Part shown: in pieces, positions 25,862-34,016 of the stretch
How the letters are laid out: every line of letters begins with the position of its first letter
How positions within the stretch are numbered: position 1 is the first letter of the stretch
Assembly (NCBI RefSeq): GCF_007990265.1
Contig: NZ_BJWH01000012.1
Location: forward strand, 1-64,000
DNA from: Cellulomonas terrae
Lineage (GTDB): Bacteria; Actinomycetota; Actinomycetes; Actinomycetales; Cellulomonadaceae
Direction: 5' to 3'
Length of the DNA stretch: 64,000 nucleotides
Notes under the pieces: generated by a model
Told to the model about the DNA's origin: nothing
The model's input: only the letters and a program-made list of their open reading frames with translations
The model's database searches: none
Translations under genes and position numbers: made by a program

Positions 25862-25895
25862 TGAGGTTAGCCTGTACTAAGTAAGGCTTGGCAAT
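25862..25895 (-). promoter_or_regulatory. Tandem iron boxes and promoter of the siderophore operon
   Basis: The 19-mer at 25862-25880 (TGAGGTTAGCCTGTACTAA) matches the DtxR/IdeR consensus at about 14 of 19 positions. A second, weaker match with core AGTAAGGCT lies 15 nt further at 25877-25895. The -10 box TAACCT (minus strand 25864-25869) lies inside the first box and ends 7 nt before the GTG, so repressor binding in iron-replete cells would occlude it. Confidence 0.75.
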
Positions 25896-25916
25896 CCTCT
25901 GCTCGAATGACGAGAA

Positions 25917-27008
25917 TCACACCGTCGCGCCGAACGCCAGGCCGAGCAGGTACGTCGCGGCGGCCGCGCCGTAGCCGATGGCGAGCTGCCGCAGCGCGCG
26001 CTTGGCGGGCGACGCCCCCGACAGGACCCCGACCGTCGCCCCGGTGGCCAGCAGCGCCAGCCCCACCAGCACCGACGCCCACACCACAGCACTGAGACCC
26101 TCGGCCCCGAGCAGGTACGGCAGCACCGGGATCGCCGCCCCCGACGCGAAGAAGCAGAAGCTCGCCGCCGCGGCGCCGACGGCAGTACCGACGGACTCGT
26201 GCTCGTCGACGTCGTCCGACGGCTCGCGGGGCAGCGAGTCGGCGCTCCCCAGCGACCCCAGGACCTCGTCCGCCCGCGCCTGCGCCGCGTCGGGCTCCAT
26301 CCCACGCGCCCGGTAGACCAGCGCGAGCTCGTTGGCGTCGACGTCGAGGTGCGGCAGGGCAGCACGGGCGGCCTGACCGGGCCGGGACGCCTCGAGCAGC
26401 TCGCGCTGGGACCGCACCGACACGTACTCCCCCGCAGCCATCGACAGCGCACCGGCCAGCAGGCCGGCCAGGCCGGTGAGCAGGACGATCGACGTCGACG
26501 CGCCGCTGGCCCCGATGCCGAGCACCAGCGCCAGGTTGCTGACCAGACCGTCGTTCGCACCGAACACCGCCGCGCGGAACGTGCCCGAGATCCGGTTGCG
26601 GCCCCGGGTGGCCAGGCCGCGCACGACCTCCTCGTGGATGGCCTCGTCGGCGGCCATGGTGGCGGTCGCGTCGGCGTCGTCGTCGTACCCCGACCGCGCC
26701 TCGGCACGCTGCGCGAGCGCGAGGACGAACACCGACCCGAACCGACGGGCCAGCACGCCGAGGATCCGCGTCCGCAGGTCACCGCGGCGCGGCCTGCCGA
26801 CGTCGTCGCCCAGCAGGTCCAGCCAGTGCTGCTCGTGCCGCCGCTCCGCCTCCGCCAGGGCCAGGAGGATCTCGCGCTCCTCGCCGGTGCGGCGGGACGC
26901 GATGTCGCGGTAGACGGCGGCCTCCGCGCGCTCGTCGGCGAGGTACTGCCGCCACCGGCGGACCTGGCTCCGCGACGGGGTCGGACGCGCGGTCGGGGTG
27001 GTCTGCAC
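25917..27008 (-). CDS. VIT1/CCC1-type iron/manganese transporter with ferritin-like N-terminal domain
   Basis: 363 residues. Residues about 15-150 form a ferritin-like helical bundle with carboxylate/His pairs (RAEAAVYRDIASRRTGEEREILLALAEAERRHEQHW, later AADEAIHEEVV). From about residue 145 the VIT1/CCC1 membrane domain follows, with FRAAVFGANDGLVSNLALVLGIGASG and AAGEYVSVRSQRELLEA as signature blocks and five helices. Such proteins export or sequester iron or manganese. It sits just upstream of the siderophore operon on the same strand, but the iron boxes lie after its stop, so they do not obviously control it. GTG start. Confidence 0.92.
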   Translation of the reverse strand: MQTTPTARPTPSRSQVRRWRQYLADERAEAAVYRDIASRRTGEEREILLALAEAERRHEQHWLDLLGDDVGRPRRGDLRTRILGVLARRFGSVFVLALAQRAEARSGYDDDADATATMAADEAIHEEVVRGLATRGRNRISGTFRAAVFGANDGLVSNLALVLGIGASGASTSIVLLTGLAGLLAGALSMAAGEYVSVRSQRELLEASRPGQAARAALPHLDVDANELALVYRARGMEPDAAQARADEVLGSLGSADSLPREPSDDVDEHESVGTAVGAAAASFCFFASGAAIPVLPYLLGAEGLSAVVWASVLVGLALLATGATVGVLSGASPAKRALRQLAIGYGAAAATYLLGLAFGATV

Positions 27009-27148
27009 GCCTCATCGTCCCAGCCGCCGGGGCGAGAAATGCCCTTCAGGGAGGAGTTCAGGTTGCCGAATCATCAGATGTGCATGACCGTGGCAAGGGA
27101 CAACGAGGCCCCACCTTCGTTCCTGTCCCACTCTCCGGAAGGCTCCCG

Positions 27149-27562
27149 ATGTATGCCGAGACGGCCGTGACGCCCGCGCTCTCCGCGATCGCGCCCGCAC
27201 GGCACTGGGCTCGGGACCGCCTCTCCGAGGCCGGGGTCGACGACGGACGCCTCGACCTGCTCGTCCTGCTCGTCAGCGAGCTGGTCACCAACGCCGTCGC
27301 GCACGCCGACCCGCCCGTCGTCCTGCGCGTGCACGTCGACGAGGAGCGGACGCGCGTCGAGGTCACCGACGGCGTCCGCGACGTCCCGGTGGTGCGCGAC
27401 CCCCCGCCGACCGCGCTCGGCGGCCGCGGCGTGATGTTCGTGGACCGTCTCGCGAGCAGCTGGGGCACGTCCGAGGAGGAGGGTGACGCGGCGAAGGCCG
27501 TGTGGTTCGAGCTCCGTCACGACGACGTCAGCGAGCTCGGCCACTTCTCTACCGAGCGCTGA
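27149..27562 (+). CDS. RsbW-like ATP-binding protein (GHKL fold)
   Basis: 137 residues. The GHKL ATPase N-box is LLVSELVTNAVAHADPPVVLRV and the G-boxes are VEVTDGVRDVP (D-x-G region) and GGRGVMFVDRLASSWGTS. The short single-domain plan is that of actinobacterial anti-sigma/serine-kinase regulators; no sigma or anti-anti-sigma gene is adjacent. ATG at 27149 with GGAAGG upstream; the longer frame to 27080 has no support. Its 3' end overlaps the convergent membrane-protein gene by 14 nt. Confidence 0.85.
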   Translation: MYAETAVTPALSAIAPARHWARDRLSEAGVDDGRLDLLVLLVSELVTNAVAHADPPVVLRVHVDEERTRVEVTDGVRDVPVVRDPPPTALGGRGVMFVDRLASSWGTSEEEGDAAKAVWFELRHDDVSELGHFSTER

Positions 27563-28127
27563 CGCTCTGCGGCCTGGCTCGCGTCGAGAGCTCCGACCAG
27601 ACGGGCCCGAACACCAGCCAGCCGACGAGCACGAGCGTCGCGCGGCCCGCCCAGAAGACCAGCACCTCCCGCTGCGCGGGCTCGGTCGCGATCAGCATCA
27701 GCACGCCCAGCACGCCGCACGACACCAGCCACGCGACGACCACCCGCCCCCACAGGCGCCACTCGTGGCTGCGCGCCGCAGCCCCCTCCCGCGGTCGCGG
27801 CTCCGGCGCCGGACCCCCCGCGAACCGGTACGCCACCCACGCGTCGACCTTGTGGACGGTCAGCTTGCCGAACCCGACCGTGAAGCCGAGGTACAGCGCG
27901 GCCAGGCCGTGCGTCCACGTGGGTTCCGCGCCGCGCAGCAGGTCCCCGACCGTCGCGACGAGCAGGACCACCTCCAGCACCGGCTCGCACAGCAGCAGCA
28001 CGGTCGAGGTGCGGCGCCAGTGCAGTCCGTAGCGCGCGAGGACGGCGGCGGCGAGGAACACCCAGAACGCGATCTCGCACGCGACGACGAGGGCGGCGAC
28101 GGGGTTCTCCCGGATGGCGTCGATCAT
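27549..28127 (-). CDS. Integral membrane protein of unknown function
   Basis: 192 residues with about five hydrophobic helices: ALVVACEIAFWVFLAAAVLARYG, TVLLLCEPVLEVVLLVATVG, HGLAALYLGFTVGFGKLTVH, VVVAWLVSCGVLGVLMLIA and ATLVLVGWLVFGPVWSEL. A charged cytosolic loop (GGPAPEPRPREGAAARSHEWR) separates helices three and four. No known domain. ATG at 28127. Confidence 0.75.
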   Translation of the reverse strand: MIDAIRENPVAALVVACEIAFWVFLAAAVLARYGLHWRRTSTVLLLCEPVLEVVLLVATVGDLLRGAEPTWTHGLAALYLGFTVGFGKLTVHKVDAWVAYRFAGGPAPEPRPREGAAARSHEWRLWGRVVVAWLVSCGVLGVLMLIATEPAQREVLVFWAGRATLVLVGWLVFGPVWSELSTRARPQSVSAR

Positions 28128-28235
28128 GCGACCACGGTGACGACGGTGGAGAGCGGCCGCGTCAGGCGTTGGGCGCACGAGGCCGTACATCCTTCGGACG
28201 ACCCCGGTCCGGACGCCGTGTGCTGGGATGGCCCG

Positions 28236-29423
28236 ATGGGACAGGTCCTGCGCGATCGGCTGGAGGACGAACGCGTGGTCGCCGGGGTCATCCTGCTGCT
28301 CGGCGTCGCGCTCGCCATGCTCGGGCTGGCCGGTCGGCCCCCGCGCGCCCTGGCCGGGACCGTCGTGGAGCAGTACGCCGTCTGGTGGCACCTGCTGATC
28401 CTCGTGCTGGCCGTCGCGGCGCTCCTGGGCAAGCGTCGCCACCCCGTCCGCACGCTCGTCGTCGTGGCGGTGCTCGCCGCGGTCGACGGATACCTGGGCG
28501 GCGGCATCGCGATCTTCGTCGTGCTGTTCGACGCCCTCTACACCGCGGCGCTGGTCACGCGCCCGGTCGTGCGGCGCCGGATCACGTGGACGGTCGTGGC
28601 GGTCTCCGTCGGCGGCCCCGTCGCGACGATGGTCGCCGGGGCCGAGCTCCGGGACGCCGTCGTCCTGTTCCTGCAGGCCGTCGCGCTGTACGGCACCCCG
28701 CTGTGGTGGGCCTCCGACGTCCGGCAGCGCACCGAGCTCGCGGAGCTGGAGCGTGAGCGTGCGGACCTCGCCCACGCCGTCGCGGCGGACGCGGTGCGGA
28801 TCGCCGACCTGGACCGCGAGTCCGCCGTGCGTGAGGAGCGCGCGCGGATGGCCCGGGACCTCCACGACGTGATCGCCGGCCACCTCTCCGCGGTCGCGAT
28901 CCACACGGAGGCCACCCTGGCCTCGCCGGACACCTCGCGGGACCGGGACACGCTGCGGATCGTCCGGGCCGGGGCGCTGGAGGCGCTCGCCGAGATGCGG
29001 TCGATGATCCTGGTCCTGCGCGGGCGCCCCGACCCCGTCACCGCCCCGGCCGGGCTGGCGCGGCTCGACGCGCTCGTCACCGCGGCGCGGTCGGCCGGAC
29101 AGGAGGTCGTCGTGCTCGGCGCCACGCCGGCGCACCTGCCCACGGCCACGGACCAGGCGGCGTTCCGGATCGTGCAGGAGTCCCTGACCAACGCCGCCCG
29201 GCACGCGCCCGGGTCGCCGGTGGAGGTCGCCGTCAGCGCGCAGGACCTCGTGGAGGTCGTCGTGACGAACCGCCTGGGAGCGGACGCCGCACCCCCGCAG
29301 AGCACCGCCACCGGTCTGCTGACCATGCGGGAGCGGGCCGAGGCGCTCGGCGGGACGCTCGTCGCCGGCCCGTCCGGCGGCCAGTGGGTCGTGCGCGCGT
29401 CGCTGCCACGGGTCGCGTCGTGA
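28236..29423 (+). CDS. Sensor histidine kinase of the NarL/DesK type
   Basis: 395 residues. About five N-terminal membrane helices (residues 20-155) followed by a coiled-coil linker (LAELERERADLAHAVAADAVRIADLDRE). The HisKA_3 dimerisation domain carries the phosphorylated His210 in RMARDLHDVIAGHLSAVAIH. The C-terminal HATPase has the N-box FRIVQESLTNAARHAPGS and the G-box GLLTMRERAEALGGTL. It senses a membrane or extracellular cue and phosphorylates the partner encoded downstream. The ATG at 28236 is preferred; its stop overlaps the regulator start by GTGA. Confidence 0.92.
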   Translation: MGQVLRDRLEDERVVAGVILLLGVALAMLGLAGRPPRALAGTVVEQYAVWWHLLILVLAVAALLGKRRHPVRTLVVVAVLAAVDGYLGGGIAIFVVLFDALYTAALVTRPVVRRRITWTVVAVSVGGPVATMVAGAELRDAVVLFLQAVALYGTPLWWASDVRQRTELAELERERADLAHAVAADAVRIADLDRESAVREERARMARDLHDVIAGHLSAVAIHTEATLASPDTSRDRDTLRIVRAGALEALAEMRSMILVLRGRPDPVTAPAGLARLDALVTAARSAGQEVVVLGATPAHLPTATDQAAFRIVQESLTNAARHAPGSPVEVAVSAQDLVEVVVTNRLGADAAPPQSTATGLLTMRERAEALGGTLVAGPSGGQWVVRASLPRVAS

Positions 29424-30079
29424 CCGGCGACATCCGCGTGCTCGTCGCCGACGACCACGGCGCGATCCGCGCCGGGCTGCGTCTCATGCTCGACGGTGCC
29501 GACGGGATCACCGTCGTCGGGGAGGCCGCCGACGGCGCCGCTGCCGTCACGAACGCCCGCGCGCTGCGGCCGGACGTGGTGCTCATGGACATCCGCATGC
29601 CCGGCACGGACGGCATCGAGGCCACCCGCACGATCGTCGCCGAGGGGCTCGCCGACGTCCTGGCCCTGACCACGTTCGACCTCGACGACTACGTCCGCGG
29701 GGTGCTCGCGGCCGGTGCCGTCGGCTTCCTGCTCAAGACCGTCGGCGCCGCCGAGCTGGTCGACGCCGTCCGTCGCGTCGCCGCAGGTGACGGGGTGCTC
29801 GCCCCGGAGGTGACCCGGCGGCTGCTCGCCGACCTCGTCGCCGCGCAGGCTCCCGCACCGCCCCCTGCTCAGGGCGTCGACGACCTCACCGCCCGCGAGC
29901 GCGACGTCCTCGCCTGCCTGGGTGCGGGGATGTCGAACGCGGAGATCGGTCGGGCGCTCGAGATCACGGAGGCCACGACGAAGACGCACGTCACCCGCGT
30001 GCTCGCCAAGCTCGGCTGCACGTCGCGCCTCCAGGCGGCCCTGGTCGCGGTGGAGGCCGACGTGGTCTGGCGGTCCTAG
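29420..30079 (+). CDS. LuxR/NarL-type response regulator
   Basis: 219 residues. Receiver domain at residues 4-120, with the acidic pair VLVADDHGAIRAG, the phosphoacceptor Asp57 in VLMDIRMPGTDG and the conserved lysine in FLLKTVGAAEL. The C-terminal LuxR helix-turn-helix is TARERDVLACLGAGMSNAEIGRALEITEATTKTHVTRVLAKLGCTSR. GTG start overlaps the kinase stop, so the pair is made together. The regulated genes are not evident nearby. The stop shares CTAG with the convergent gene. Confidence 0.94.
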   Translation: MTGDIRVLVADDHGAIRAGLRLMLDGADGITVVGEAADGAAAVTNARALRPDVVLMDIRMPGTDGIEATRTIVAEGLADVLALTTFDLDDYVRGVLAAGAVGFLLKTVGAAELVDAVRRVAAGDGVLAPEVTRRLLADLVAAQAPAPPPAQGVDDLTARERDVLACLGAGMSNAEIGRALEITEATTKTHVTRVLAKLGCTSRLQAALVAVEADVVWRS

Positions 30080-30441
30080 TCCTCCCAGGGCGGGGTCTCG
30101 TCGAGCTTCTTGTAGTACTTCGCCAGGTGGCTCCTGATGCGGTCGCGGTCCTTGTCGGGGACGTCGACGCCGCCGCGAGAGCCCTGCATGACGGCGGCGG
30201 CCGCGAAGACCCCTCGGGGGACCGCCGTCAGCCGACCGTCGACGACGTCCGCGATGAGCAGCTTGTACGCGGTGAAGTTCTCCTTAGCGTCGGCGTCGTA
30301 CCAGACGTGCGCGTCCCGGTACTTCTCGTTCGGCTCGTCCTCGGCCTTCGCCCAGGCGCGGACGCGCTTCTCGGCGGCGTCGCCGTCCCAGGCACGGTCG
30401 CGGTCGGCCAGCGGGAGGTCGCCGAATGCGGTGACAGCCAT
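30076..30441 (-). CDS. Small protein resembling the C-terminal domain of phage prohead proteases
   Basis: 121 residues. FTAYKLLIADVVDGRLTAVPRGVFAAAAVMQGSRGGVDVPDKDRDRIRSHLAKYYKKLDETPPWED is the pattern seen after the protease in HK97-type prohead maturation proteins (a -GxRGGVDIP-D-D- block followed by a helical tail). The N-terminal half (AWDGDAAEKRVRAWAKAE) also resembles that context. No other phage gene is nearby, so this looks like a domesticated or stand-alone domain of unknown function. ATG with GAGAGGAG upstream. Confidence 0.6.
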   Translation of the reverse strand: MAVTAFGDLPLADRDRAWDGDAAEKRVRAWAKAEDEPNEKYRDAHVWYDADAKENFTAYKLLIADVVDGRLTAVPRGVFAAAAVMQGSRGGVDVPDKDRDRIRSHLAKYYKKLDETPPWED

Positions 30442-30458
30442 GGGGGGACTCCTCTCAC

Positions 30459-31445
30459 TCAGTCGGACGGTGCTGCGGCGCGGAGCTTCTCCAGCAGGGG
30501 GCCGGCGGCCGTCGCCAGGAACTCGTCCTGGCGCTCGTCGCCGACCTGCACGATCGCGAGGTCGGTGAACCCGGCCTCCCAGAACGCGGAGGCTGCCTCG
30601 ACCACGGCGTCCAGGTCCGGGCCGCACGGGATCTGCTCGGCGACGTCGGACGGTCGGACGAACTGGCTGGCGGCGTCGAAGGCCTCGGTCGTCGGCAGGT
30701 CGGCGTTGACCTTCCAGCCACCGGCGAACCACCGGAACTGCTCGTGCGCACGGGCGACGGCCTGCTCACGGTCGGGGTCCCAGCTGATCGGGATCTGGCC
30801 GATCTTGCGCGACTCCGGGATGGCGTGGCCGCGCGCGTCGTCCCACGCGCGGACCGCCTCGGCGTCGGGCTCGACCGCCACGAGGTGGTCGACGAGGGTG
30901 GCGAACCTCGCGATCGAGTCCGGTCCCGACACGGCGGCGCCGATCTCGATGCGCTCGTCGGGGAGGTCCCACAGCTTCGCGGAGTCCACCTGGAAGAAGT
31001 CGCCGGTGTAGTTCACGCGGTCGCCGGTGAGCAGCTCGCGGATGATCTCGACGGCCTCCTCGAGCATGTCGTGGCGCTCGCCCACCGCGGGCCAGCGCTC
31101 CCCGACCACGTGCTCGTTGAGGTTCTCCCCCGCGCCGACGTTGAGCTGGAACCGACCGTCGGAGAGCACCCCGAGCGTCGCGGCCTTCTGCGCGACGACG
31201 GCTGGGTGGTACCGGAGGGTCGGGCAGGTCACGTAGGTCATGAGCTCGACGCGCTCGGTCGCCTGGGCGACCGCGCCCAGCAGCGTCCAGGCGTGCGGTG
31301 CATGGCCCTGCGCGTCGAGCCAGGGGAAGTAGTGGTCGCTGGACACCTCGAAGTCGAACCCGAGGCGTTCAGCGGCGATGGCGTACCGAACCAGGTCCTT
31401 CGGGCCGGACTGCTCGGTCATGAGGGTGTAGCCGAAACGGGTCAC
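30459..31445 (-). CDS. LLM-class F420-dependent oxidoreductase, FGD-like
   Basis: 328 residues, a bacterial luciferase-like TIM barrel. RFGYTLMTEQSGPKDLVRYAIAAERLGFDFEVSSDHYFPWLDAQGHAP, then AVAQATERVELMTYVTCPTLRYHPAVVAQKAATLGVLSDGRFQLNVGAGENLNEHV, match the F420-dependent glucose-6-phosphate dehydrogenase group (TIGR03557-like). Substrate may differ from glucose-6-phosphate. GTG at 31445 is chosen because it includes the first barrel strand; an ATG at 31421 would remove it. Lies 38 nt downstream of the Gfo/Idh gene on the same strand. Confidence 0.9.
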   Translation of the reverse strand: MTRFGYTLMTEQSGPKDLVRYAIAAERLGFDFEVSSDHYFPWLDAQGHAPHAWTLLGAVAQATERVELMTYVTCPTLRYHPAVVAQKAATLGVLSDGRFQLNVGAGENLNEHVVGERWPAVGERHDMLEEAVEIIRELLTGDRVNYTGDFFQVDSAKLWDLPDERIEIGAAVSGPDSIARFATLVDHLVAVEPDAEAVRAWDDARGHAIPESRKIGQIPISWDPDREQAVARAHEQFRWFAGGWKVNADLPTTEAFDAASQFVRPSDVAEQIPCGPDLDAVVEAASAFWEAGFTDLAIVQVGDERQDEFLATAAGPLLEKLRAAAPSD

Positions 31446-31483
31446 CGACCGACGGTCGCACCGCACCCGCGACCGCGCATCCG

Positions 31484-32581
31484 CTACGCGTCCGCCCACG
31501 CCTCCCGCGCGGTCCGGACCGGCTCGCCCGTGCGGCCCGCCTCCTCGATCGCCAGGCCGAGCAGGTGGTCCTGGCACCCGTCGGCCAGCGGGTACGGCGC
31601 CGGGCCGTCGCCGCGCACCCAGGCACCCGTCGCGTCGAGCAGCGCGGCGACGGCGATGTCGTCGTCGGCCAGCCGGGCACCCTCGAACGCGTTCCGGTAC
31701 AGGACACGGCCGTCCAGGCTCAGGTGCTCCAGGTCGAACCCGTCGAGGTTCTGCTCGAGGCCGCTGACGCGCCGGACGATCGGCGAGCTCACGACCGTCC
31801 GGTCGTCGACCCAGCGGGTGACCGTGTCGTCGACGATCTCCCCGTGCGAGCCGCGCACGACGATCCGGTTGGTGCGCAACGGGTTGTGCCACTGGTTGTC
31901 GGTGAAGTCGTACAGGGCGCTGCGGCCGCCGCCGAAGTCGAGGGTGGCGAGGATGTTCCACGCGTCGACGGGCTCGGCGGCATCGGTCCAGCCGTCGCGT
32001 CCGAGCGGCCCGAGCAGGGGGGCGGTGAAGACCGACGCCCGGACGGTGACCTCGCCCCTGCCCGCTCCCAGCAGCCGCCGGATCAGGCCGACGGCGTGGT
32101 ACAGATGCGTCGAGCTGATCTGTACGCTCGTCGCCGCCCCGATGAGACCGGCGTCGACCACGGCGATCCGGGCGGCGTGCGCCGGCATCGACGGGCTGTG
32201 CTCGGCCACCTGGACCAGTCCCGACGAGCCCACGTCCGCCCACAGCTCGCGCAGCCCGTCGGCGTCGGGCGCCGGCGGCGTCTCGGCCAGGACCGGGATG
32301 CCGAGCTCGACCAGCTCACGCGTGGCGTCGGGCGTCACCGGCCACGGCACGGAGACGACGACGAACTCCGGCCGGTCGGTCGTCGGACCGACCGCGGTGA
32401 CGAGCTCCTCGATGGTGCGGACCGTCGGCACGCCCCACGTCCGCTCGACCTCCGCGCCACGCTCCGCGGACCGCGTCACCACGCCCGTCACCTGGAACCG
32501 CTCAGGCATCAGCCGCGCCATGCGGACGAAGAACTCGGCCCGCCACCCGCTGCCGACCACGCCGAACCGGATGGGTGCCAT
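31484..32581 (-). CDS. Gfo/Idh/MocA-family oxidoreductase
   Basis: 365 residues. N-terminal Rossmann NAD(P) site IRFGVVGSGWRAEFFVRMARL, then the EKP-like motif VLAETPPAPDADGL in place of the usual EKP. The C-terminal alpha/beta domain holds AEHSPSMPAHAARIAVVDAGLIG. Members oxidise sugar or inositol derivatives. The E-x-P catalytic lysine is replaced by threonine (ETPP), which could mean altered or lost dehydrogenase activity; this was seen by reading only and not aligned. ATG start. Confidence 0.85.
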   Translation of the reverse strand: MAPIRFGVVGSGWRAEFFVRMARLMPERFQVTGVVTRSAERGAEVERTWGVPTVRTIEELVTAVGPTTDRPEFVVVSVPWPVTPDATRELVELGIPVLAETPPAPDADGLRELWADVGSSGLVQVAEHSPSMPAHAARIAVVDAGLIGAATSVQISSTHLYHAVGLIRRLLGAGRGEVTVRASVFTAPLLGPLGRDGWTDAAEPVDAWNILATLDFGGGRSALYDFTDNQWHNPLRTNRIVVRGSHGEIVDDTVTRWVDDRTVVSSPIVRRVSGLEQNLDGFDLEHLSLDGRVLYRNAFEGARLADDDIAVAALLDATGAWVRGDGPAPYPLADGCQDHLLGLAIEEAGRTGEPVRTAREAWADA

Positions 32582-32634
32582 GAACCGTCCTCACCGTCGA
32601 GTGCTACGCGTCGGGCGAGCGTAACCCCGCAGCG

Positions 32635-33252
32635 TCAGCGCTCGGGGCGGTCCACGCGCAGGCTCAGCGCGACGGCGCGCAGGGCCTCGTCCATCGCGGG
32701 TGCGTGCTCCAGCGCGCTCGTCGTGCCGGTGAGCACCGCGAGCCAGATGCTGTCCGGCAGCGGCGCGGCGACCTGTGACGTGATCTGGTCGGCGCCCGTC
32801 GGCGTCGACTCGACCCGCCGCGCGAGGACGCCCGGACCCAGGCCCGTCTCGACCGGCTCCCCGTCCCGCACGACCAGGCGGGCGAGATCCAGGTCCGCCA
32901 GGACGGGCGCGGTCCGCAGCCACGTCAGGGAGAGGGAGGCGACGTCGGGCAGCGCGTCCGGGCCGACCGGCGTGCCGCCGACGCGCAGCATGGTCGCCAC
33001 GGCGCCGGTCGCGGCACTCACCCCGGCGACGGACCGCAGCACGTTCGCCAGGCCGAGCCGCTGACGCTCGGTCAGGGTCGGCCACAGCGCCGACCGCGCG
33101 ACGAGCGCCACGAGGTCGTCCCGCAAGCCCTTCGCGTCGCCCCGGAACGCCTCCCACCCCGGCGGCGCCGTCACGGTGAACGCGAACGGCGGGCGGGCAG
33201 GGACGCCCGGCCGGCGTCGGTACGACCCGGCGGCGGTTGCGGTGCTGGTCAC
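32635..33252 (-). CDS. Conserved-looking hypothetical protein, possibly secretion-associated
   Basis: 205 residues. FAFTVTAPPGWEAF near the N-terminus is followed by a helical region (LRDDLVALVARSALWPTLTERQRLGLANVLRSVAG) and a beta-rich C-terminal half ending in SIWLAVLTGTTSALEHAPAMDEALRAVALSLRV. The fold with an opening beta strand and paired helices resembles chaperone- or lipoprotein-like proteins near type VII secretion loci, but no family was assigned. No signal peptide. The GTG at 33252 has a TAGGGT box 7 nt upstream. It is divergent from the lipoprotein pair that begins the secretion block. Confidence 0.6.
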   Translation of the reverse strand: MTSTATAAGSYRRRPGVPARPPFAFTVTAPPGWEAFRGDAKGLRDDLVALVARSALWPTLTERQRLGLANVLRSVAGVSAATGAVATMLRVGGTPVGPDALPDVASLSLTWLRTAPVLADLDLARLVVRDGEPVETGLGPGVLARRVESTPTGADQITSQVAAPLPDSIWLAVLTGTTSALEHAPAMDEALRAVALSLRVDRPER

Positions 33253-33259
33253 GCCAGGG

Positions 33260-33265
33260 ACCCTA
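33260..33265 (-). promoter_or_regulatory. -10 element for the gene ending at 32635 (leaderless)
   Basis: TAGGGT on the minus strand, 7 nt before the GTG at 33252. Confidence 0.5.
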
Positions 33266-33337
33266 GCGGCCGGAGCGGCAGACCCGGCGACGCCCTGTTC
33301 ATCCCCTCCCCGGAAAGGACAATGCGGAGGGAATCGG

Positions 33338-33343
33338 TACCCT
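33338..33343 (+). promoter_or_regulatory. -10 element upstream of the first lipoprotein copy
   Basis: TACCCT, about 65 nt before the ATG at 33408. The following 56 nt of leader are also found, with small changes, before the second copy at 35565, whose -10 is TACCGT. Confidence 0.4.
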
Positions 33344-33407
33344 GGGCGTCGGTCGGCGCGTCCGGTCGGGTGGTGCGGGGTTGCAGCCAACGTGTGGAGG
33401 ATCGTCG

Positions 33408-34016
33408 ATGGGCCGGATCAACGTGGTCGTCGTGTCGGCGGCCTGCGCCCTGCTGCTGGCAGGGTGCACGTCGGCGCCCGCCGGCCCGCCGGGACTCACG
33501 GCGTCCCCGACGACCTCCGAGACGGCAGCCCCGACGCCCGCACCGACCGAGGACGAGGGTGTCGACGACCTGTCCGATCCGGAGCTCGGGATCGTGTTCG
33601 AGGACATCCCCGAGCTCGAGGGTGACGCGGCCGACGTCTACAACTGGATCGCCACGTACAACAAGGAGTACTGGCGCACCCTGACGACCAACACGGTCAG
33701 CCCCGCGTTCGGGGTCCTCGCGTCCGCCGAGGTGCAGGCCAGGATGCAGCAGATCGCGGACAAGAACACGAGCATCCAGGGCACGATCGGTGGCGTCCTG
33801 CACTCGAGCATCAGCAACGTCGTGGTCGACGGCGACTCGGCGTCAGGCATGGTGTGCGACGACTTCCGGGAAGCCACGTTCGCCGACCCGACCAGGTCCT
33901 ACACGCCGGAGGAAGCCGGCTTCGGGGACCGCGCGTCGGTGAAGGTCACCCTGGCGCGGGTACCGGCGGAGGACCGGTGGACGATCGCGACGACCACGGT
34001 GGAGGGAACATGCTGA
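33408..34016 (+). CDS. Lipoprotein, first copy of a duplicated pair
   Basis: 202 residues. Signal INVVVVSAACALLLAGCTSAPAG with lipobox LAGC, then a Thr/Pro/Glu-rich linker to about residue 45. The body (VFEDIPELEGDAADVYNWIATYNKEYWRTLTTNTVSPAF) is helical with two cysteines later (VCDDFRE and the final GTC) that may form a disulfide. No family recognised. ATG with GTGGAGG upstream. It overlaps the next gene by 7 nt and shares most of its N-terminal half with the lipoprotein at 35565. Confidence 0.75.
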   Translation: MGRINVVVVSAACALLLAGCTSAPAGPPGLTASPTTSETAAPTPAPTEDEGVDDLSDPELGIVFEDIPELEGDAADVYNWIATYNKEYWRTLTTNTVSPAFGVLASAEVQARMQQIADKNTSIQGTIGGVLHSSISNVVVDGDSASGMVCDDFREATFADPTRSYTPEEAGFGDRASVKVTLARVPAEDRWTIATTTVEGTC

